Below, piece after piece: positions 5,200 through 9,358 of a DNA stretch of 9,358 nucleotides. The notes under the pieces were generated by a model that made no database searches, was not told where the DNA came from, and worked only from the letters and a program-made list of their open reading frames with translations. Both the position numbers and the translations under genes were made by a program. Every line of letters begins with the position of its first letter. Within the stretch, counting starts at the first letter, position 1. The stretch is from Bacteroidota bacterium (GTDB taxonomy: Bacteria > Bacteroidota > Bacteroidia > Flavobacteriales_D > Sanyastnellaceae): contig JAQCID010000030.1 of the NCBI GenBank assembly GCA_027618855.1, positions 1 through 9,358 of the forward strand, given 5' to 3'.

Positions 5200-7080
5200 A
5201 TGCAAAAATTGATATCCACCGTTTTTATTACGTTTGCTCTCCTCATATCGAACGCAACGTTGTCCCAATGTAGTTCCGATGAATCGACAGTTCAGATTGT
5301 TATTCTGACGGATGCCTGGGGCGCTGAACTTTACTGGGAACTGGTCCCTCAAGGTCAAATGTGTGGAGAGGCACCCGTGCTTCTTAGTGGTGGAAACATG
5401 GGGGTAGGTTGTGATGGTGGTGGGATGGGAGCTTCATCTGGATTCACATATGCCAGCAATGGGACGTTTGTTTCTGAAATGATTTGTGTTGACACGGACA
5501 CCCAATTGGATTTGATTCATGTCGATTCATACGGAGATGGGGGATGTGACTTTATTGTTCTCATTAACGGAGCCCAAACAGCATATCTTGACGGCACGGG
5601 ATTCGGAAACACTTTCACGATAGATGTTGCCTCAAATGAACTCATTCCACACGACAGCCCTTGTGATGCAGCGGACATTTTATCCGATGGCACTCCTTTA
5701 ATGATCTCTTCTCTAGGAGCAACTTCTGGATATTTCGAAATGGGACCTCCCGCTTTAGGTTGTAACGTTCCAGGAGGTTGGTGTGAAGGAGGTGTTTCTG
5801 CTTCCGTTTGGGCCAAATTTACAGCTGAAGACGGTGTCAGTTACAAGATTAGCACTTGCAATGCAGGGACCGATTTCGACACACAATTGGCGGCGTGGGC
5901 TGTTGATGATTGTGGAGATTGGAATATGTATTCTTTAGTCGCCTCAAACGATGATGCTGGGTGTGGTGTCGGCGCATACTATTCCAGTACGTGTTATACG
6001 TCGTGTTTGGAAGCAGGAACGGAAGTGTATGTGCAGATAGATGGTTGGTACGGATCTTCGGGTCAAGCAGAGCTTACTGTTGAGCCTTCAGAGCTTGAAC
6101 CAGTCATATCGTCGACTGTTCGCAACATTAGTTGTGCGTTAGAAACAGAATTTAACCCTGACGGATCGATTCAAGTTTATGCATATTATGGGGGTCTTGA
6201 CTGGAATGCTACATGGACTGGGCCCTTTGGATATACTGGGACAGGGATGAGTATTTATGGGCTGTTACCTGGCGTATATAATGTCGAGCTCGTTTCAAAT
6301 TGTTCTGGTGAGGTTTACGAATTTTCCTATACAATTGTTAATCCAGAAGAACTTGAACTCTCTGTTTCAGTGACGTCATCATGTGAAAATGGTTCAGGAG
6401 GTTCTATCGACCTTGAGATTACTGGTGGTACAGGAGACATGAATATTGATTGGGACGGACCAGAAAGCTTTGATTGGGATGGTGAGGATGTTTTGGCAGC
6501 AGAATCAGGGTGGTATAACGTAGAGGTGGAAGATGGCAATGGTTGTTCAGAGAATATGGACATTGAAGTTCCATTTGTGGGGATTTCACCTTACAGTTTG
6601 GGGGAGGACTTTGAACTCTGTTCCGGAGACGATGAGTTTTTCTTTGGACCAGTTGGGAATTACAACTACGAATGGCAAGATGGTTCCAACGGGCAATTTT
6701 TTGTTTTAGAAACGGCACCCAACATTTCTACGACAGTTGTTGTCGGTGTATCTGTAACAAATGCATATGGCTGTGAGAGTTCTGATGCTGTTGTGATTAC
6801 TGTTGTTAATTGTGCGTTGTCAACTTCAAACATTGAGGGTGCTACAAAATGGTCATTGTCTCCAAACCCTGTTGCAGATTTTGCTGTACTGGCATTAAAG
6901 GGTGTTGCTCAAGGCAGTGTATGTCATGTTAGAGATTCAAGCGGTAGGATTGTTCAAGCTTTTCCAGTAACCCAAGCCACAACCTTTGATGCTTCTGGAT
7001 TGGAGTCTGGAGTTTATATGATTGATGTACAGAATGATCAGGGAGCAAGTGTTTGGCATTCTCGCGTAGTGGTCCAATAA
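5200..7080 (+). CDS. Secreted multidomain Cys-rich protein with T9SS type A sorting domain
   Basis: The 626-residue precursor starts with a signal peptide (cleavage near ATLS-Q, residue 22). Residues about 30-143 form a domain with DAWGAELYWELV (38-49) and DSYGDGG (109-115), resembling residues 456-550 of the M43 protease. Residues about 152-296 resemble a PPC-type (bacterial pre-peptidase C-terminal) beta domain, with VWAKFTAEDGVSYKISTC, DFDTQLAAW, NDDAGCG and VYVQIDG. Residues 303-383 and 387-459 look like two SprB-like repeats (GSIQVYAYYGG, GSIDLEITGGTG, PGVYNVEL, SGWYNVEVEDGNGC). Residues about 465-538 resemble an Ig/PKD-like module. The tail from WSLSPNPVADF (551-561) to VVVQ is a T9SS sorting domain. 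No catalytic motif is visible, so an adhesin, binding or structural surface role is inferred. A stop codon at 5185-5187 in the same frame rules out an earlier start. The S46 peptidase gene follows after 10 bp, suggesting an operon. Confidence 0.88.
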   Translation: MQKLISTVFITFALLISNATLSQCSSDESTVQIVILTDAWGAELYWELVPQGQMCGEAPVLLSGGNMGVGCDGGGMGASSGFTYASNGTFVSEMICVDTDTQLDLIHVDSYGDGGCDFIVLINGAQTAYLDGTGFGNTFTIDVASNELIPHDSPCDAADILSDGTPLMISSLGATSGYFEMGPPALGCNVPGGWCEGGVSASVWAKFTAEDGVSYKISTCNAGTDFDTQLAAWAVDDCGDWNMYSLVASNDDAGCGVGAYYSSTCYTSCLEAGTEVYVQIDGWYGSSGQAELTVEPSELEPVISSTVRNISCALETEFNPDGSIQVYAYYGGLDWNATWTGPFGYTGTGMSIYGLLPGVYNVELVSNCSGEVYEFSYTIVNPEELELSVSVTSSCENGSGGSIDLEITGGTGDMNIDWDGPESFDWDGEDVLAAESGWYNVEVEDGNGCSENMDIEVPFVGISPYSLGEDFELCSGDDEFFFGPVGNYNYEWQDGSNGQFFVLETAPNISTTVVVGVSVTNAYGCESSDAVVITVVNCALSTSNIEGATKWSLSPNPVADFAVLALKGVAQGSVCHVRDSSGRIVQAFPVTQATTFDASGLESGVYMIDVQNDQGASVWHSRVVVQ

Positions 7081-7090
7081 TTTTCTTACA

Positions 7091-9256
7091 ATGAACATAT
7101 TTAATCGTGTAGTGGTTCTCCTTTGCGTGGGAGTGATGGGGTTGTTTTCTAATGAAGCGCAAGCAAAGGAGGGTATGTGGATTCCTACGCTACTGAGTGC
7201 GCTTGAAGGGGATATGCAATCTATGGGAATGCGTCTTTCTGCGGAGGACATCTACAGTGTCAACCACAGTTCTTTGAAAGACGCTGTTGTTCACTTTGGC
7301 GGTGGTTGTACAGCTGAGATGATTAGCTCTGAAGGGCTCCTTTTGACAAATCATCATTGTGGATATAGCCAAATTCAATATCACAGTTCTGTCGAAAACG
7401 ACTATTTAAAAAATGGTTTCTGGGCAATGAGTAGATCGGAGGAATTGTCCAATCCAGGTTTGACGGCTACATTTATTGACAGAATTCACGATGTGACACA
7501 AAGAGTTTCTGATGCATTAGCGGGCTTAGAAGGAGAGGAGTTGGCAGCTGCCCGCAAATCTCTTTATGACGGCATCGTCTCTGAATTTACGGAGGGTACA
7601 GATCTTACTGGTGGGGTTGTTTCTTTTGATTTTGGAAACCAACATTTTTTAATTACCAAGCGCACCTTCTTAGATGTACGCCTTGTCGGTGCCCCTCCTT
7701 CTGCGGTAGGAAAATTCGGGGGGGATACAGACAACTGGCTTTGGCCTCGCCACACGGGTGATTTCAGTGTGTTTAGAATCTATGCATCGTCCACAAATGC
7801 ACCTGCAGAGATTGGCCCAGAAAACATCCCCTACACTCCAAATCATCATTTTCCTGTATCCATAGATGGTGTGGAGGAAGGAGATTTCACCATGATTTTC
7901 GGTTTTCCAGGGAGTACTGAGCAGTATTTGACTTCGGATGCGGTTACGCATGTCATTGAGCGCCTTAATCCCATGCGTATTGCCATGCGAGATGTGAGTC
8001 TGGCGATCATCAATTCTGCGAGGGCTTCTAGTGATGCGCTTCGGATTGCGTATGCATCTAAGCAGAGCAGTATTTCAAATGCCTGGAAGAAGTGGGAAGG
8101 CCAAACAACAGGACTCATTGAACTCAATGCGTTGGGAAAAAAGCTTGAGCTGGAGTCTGATTTTATAGCGAGAGCCTCTGGTGTAGAATCACCTAACGTG
8201 GACTATGTCAAGGCAATCGGTGAAATCCAGTCTGCGAATTCTGATTACTTTCCTTATTTAGAATCACGTGCTTTGTTTATCGAATTGGTGTATTATGGTC
8301 CTGATTTATTGTTGCATGCATTTGAGTTTGCGGACCTTATCGACGATTGGGATCGTTTGACTGAATCCGGGAAGCTAGAGGATACCATCGCTCATCTGCG
8401 AGAGGTGAATTCTGAATACGCGCGTAATTATGACGCATCTGTTGACGAACGCCTTCTAGGTGGACTCGTCGCAACCTATTTAGAACTTGCGCCAGAATCG
8501 TTGGTGCCAGAAAAGATGGCGTCGAATTTTTATGCTTCTGCCTCAAGTGATTCTTATGCGTCATCTTTTTTCGACAAATCTATTTTCGACAATCCAGCAG
8601 ATCTTGAAGCGTTGCTTTTGAAAGGAAAGCATAAGCCCTTTACAAAGCTTAAAGATGATCCTGCTTTTAAACTTATTATGGAGTTGCGCGCTCATTATTT
8701 CAATGACGTTTCGCCAGGTTATCGTGCTGGAAGTTCCAAGATTCAAAATGCAACGGCCATCTATACAAGGGGGCTACGTGAACTCTTTCCTGATCGGTTA
8801 TTTCCGGTGGATGCGAATTCTACGCTTAGGTTGTCTTACGGCAAAGTAGAGGGGTCTTCTCCTCACGACGGAATGAACTACGAGCCCTTGTCTACAGCAC
8901 GTGGGATCCTTCAGAAGTACAAGCCTGGAGATCCTGATTTCGATCTGCCTTCAGATTTAATAGCTGACCTCAAGGAAGGTGATTGGGGACGATACGGAAA
9001 AGATGGTGAATTGGTGGTGTGTTTTACAGGGAGTAATCACACTACTGGAGGAAACTCTGGAAGCCCTGTGATCAATGGCGACGGGTATCTAGTCGGCATT
9101 AACTTTGACAGAAGTTGGGAGAGTACGATGAGCGATATTCATTTCGATGAATCGCGATGCAGGAACATTATGGTTGATATCCGTTACGTTCTATGGATCA
9201 TAGATCACTATGCAGGAGCAAGTCACCTCGTCGATGAGATGACCTTAATTGACTGA
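7091..9256 (+). CDS. S46 family dipeptidyl-peptidase, DPP11-like (Asp/Glu-specific)
   Basis: The 721-residue protein has a signal peptide ending AQA (residue 25), leaving mature KEGMW, the usual S46 N-terminus. Length matches P. gingivalis DPP11 (about 720). The chymotrypsin-like serine triad is visible: H89 in TNHHCGY, D224 in RHTGDF and S656 in GGNSGSPV. GDTDNWLWPRHTGDF (211-225) is strongly conserved in the family. Residue 674, 18 positions after the catalytic serine (NFDRSWE), is arginine; in S46 enzymes Arg at this site marks DPP11, which removes dipeptides with Asp or Glu at P1, whereas Gly there marks DPP7 with hydrophobic preference. The central helical domain (about 280-560) is the cap that gives exopeptidase behaviour. 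It should act in the periplasm, turning peptides into dipeptides for uptake. There is no Shine-Dalgarno; the start lies 10 bp after the upstream T9SS protein, so the two are probably co-transcribed. The DPP11 call rests on one residue plus overall similarity. Confidence 0.93.
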   Translation: MNIFNRVVVLLCVGVMGLFSNEAQAKEGMWIPTLLSALEGDMQSMGMRLSAEDIYSVNHSSLKDAVVHFGGGCTAEMISSEGLLLTNHHCGYSQIQYHSSVENDYLKNGFWAMSRSEELSNPGLTATFIDRIHDVTQRVSDALAGLEGEELAAARKSLYDGIVSEFTEGTDLTGGVVSFDFGNQHFLITKRTFLDVRLVGAPPSAVGKFGGDTDNWLWPRHTGDFSVFRIYASSTNAPAEIGPENIPYTPNHHFPVSIDGVEEGDFTMIFGFPGSTEQYLTSDAVTHVIERLNPMRIAMRDVSLAIINSARASSDALRIAYASKQSSISNAWKKWEGQTTGLIELNALGKKLELESDFIARASGVESPNVDYVKAIGEIQSANSDYFPYLESRALFIELVYYGPDLLLHAFEFADLIDDWDRLTESGKLEDTIAHLREVNSEYARNYDASVDERLLGGLVATYLELAPESLVPEKMASNFYASASSDSYASSFFDKSIFDNPADLEALLLKGKHKPFTKLKDDPAFKLIMELRAHYFNDVSPGYRAGSSKIQNATAIYTRGLRELFPDRLFPVDANSTLRLSYGKVEGSSPHDGMNYEPLSTARGILQKYKPGDPDFDLPSDLIADLKEGDWGRYGKDGELVVCFTGSNHTTGGNSGSPVINGDGYLVGINFDRSWESTMSDIHFDESRCRNIMVDIRYVLWIIDHYAGASHLVDEMTLID

Positions 9257-9293
9257 CTCTGAAAGTTACAAGTAGGAGGTTCTTGTATGGGTA

Positions 9294-9358
9294 TTAAACA
9301 AGAAACGTGATTGCAAGGATTACGATTGCAAAAACTATTAAAGCGAACGTTACTGGTC
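9294..9358 (-). CDS. Possible C-terminal end of a convergent membrane-protein gene (partial)
   Basis: Reading leftward from the window edge, one frame gives 20 residues, PVTFALIVFAIVILAITFLV, followed by TAA at 9296-9294. This is a near-perfect hydrophobic membrane helix of the right length to span a bilayer. The other two minus frames are either polar or interrupted. If real, it is the last transmembrane segment of a gene convergent with the S46 peptidase, with stop codons 37 bp apart. The family cannot be identified from 20 residues, and AT-rich sequence can produce hydrophobic stretches by chance. Confidence 0.4.
   Translation of the reverse strand, partial: PVTFALIVFAIVILAITFLV

Noticed and set aside
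5155..5358. N-terminal extension of YaaA to an upstream ATG at 5358 (335 residues)
   Set aside because: The added 68 residues have no family counterpart, and the extension would overlap the divergent gene from 5200. The MQIILSPAKT start matches the family N-terminus.
5517..5816. Minus-strand open frame of 99 codons inside the 626-residue protein gene
   Set aside because: It lies opposite a coding region with clear signal peptide, modular domains and sorting tail; the antisense translation shows no domain signature.
9273..9281. TAGGAGGTT as a Shine-Dalgarno for a plus-strand gene starting ATG at 9287
   Set aside because: The frame from that ATG ends after seven codons, and strong Shine-Dalgarno sequences are not used by the other genes here.
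9267..9287. Inverted repeat TACAAG / CTTGTA after the S46 gene as a terminator
   Set aside because: The stem is only 6 bp and AT-rich, with a 9-base loop and no U-tract on either strand. It is too weak to call, though a bidirectional terminator is expected around here if the convergent gene is real.

Overview
The window looks like chromosomal DNA from a Bacteroidota bacterium, probably a marine or aquatic member of the Flavobacteriales. Evidence for this: two secreted proteins end in C-terminal domains of the type IX secretion system (T9SS) sorting type; an S46 dipeptidyl-peptidase is present, a family concentrated in Bacteroidota and some Proteobacteria; Shine-Dalgarno sequences are essentially absent before the start codons; and the candidate promoters resemble the Bacteroidota -33/-7 type (TTTG...TAnnTTTG). 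I see no tRNA, rRNA, CRISPR array, insertion sequence or phage gene.

The left half is transcribed leftward. Reading in the direction of transcription, the order is: a YaaA-family peroxide-stress protein (5154-4351); 7 bp later a lipoprotein FKBP-type peptidyl-prolyl isomerase (4343-3639), probably in the same operon; a hairpin terminator nested in a larger inverted repeat (3545-3607); a large secreted M43 (pappalysin-like) zinc metalloprotease with Cys-rich acidic repeats and a T9SS tail (3501-1087); a strong intrinsic terminator (1022-1060); and the first 324 residues of a DUF819 membrane protein, which runs off the left edge (973-1).

The right half is transcribed rightward from a 45-bp divergent region next to yaaA. 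It holds a 626-residue secreted, multidomain, T9SS-sorted protein (5200-7080) followed after 10 bp by an S46 dipeptidyl-peptidase whose residues fit the DPP11 (Asp/Glu-specific) type (7091-9256). The last 65 bases read on the minus strand as a hydrophobic C-terminal segment, probably the end of a convergent membrane-protein gene.

Taken together, the window encodes cell-envelope and extracellular protein processing: a secreted endoprotease, a secreted adhesin-like protein, a periplasmic exopeptidase that releases acidic dipeptides, and a periplasmic folding catalyst. A working picture is of a protein- and peptide-degrading heterotroph. The two T9SS cargo proteins, encoded on opposite strands, appear to share one homologous domain (DA[YW]GxE...W.LV...D.[FY]GDG) that I cannot assign to a named family; this is the most interesting signal. 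I found no convincing new defence or mobile system.
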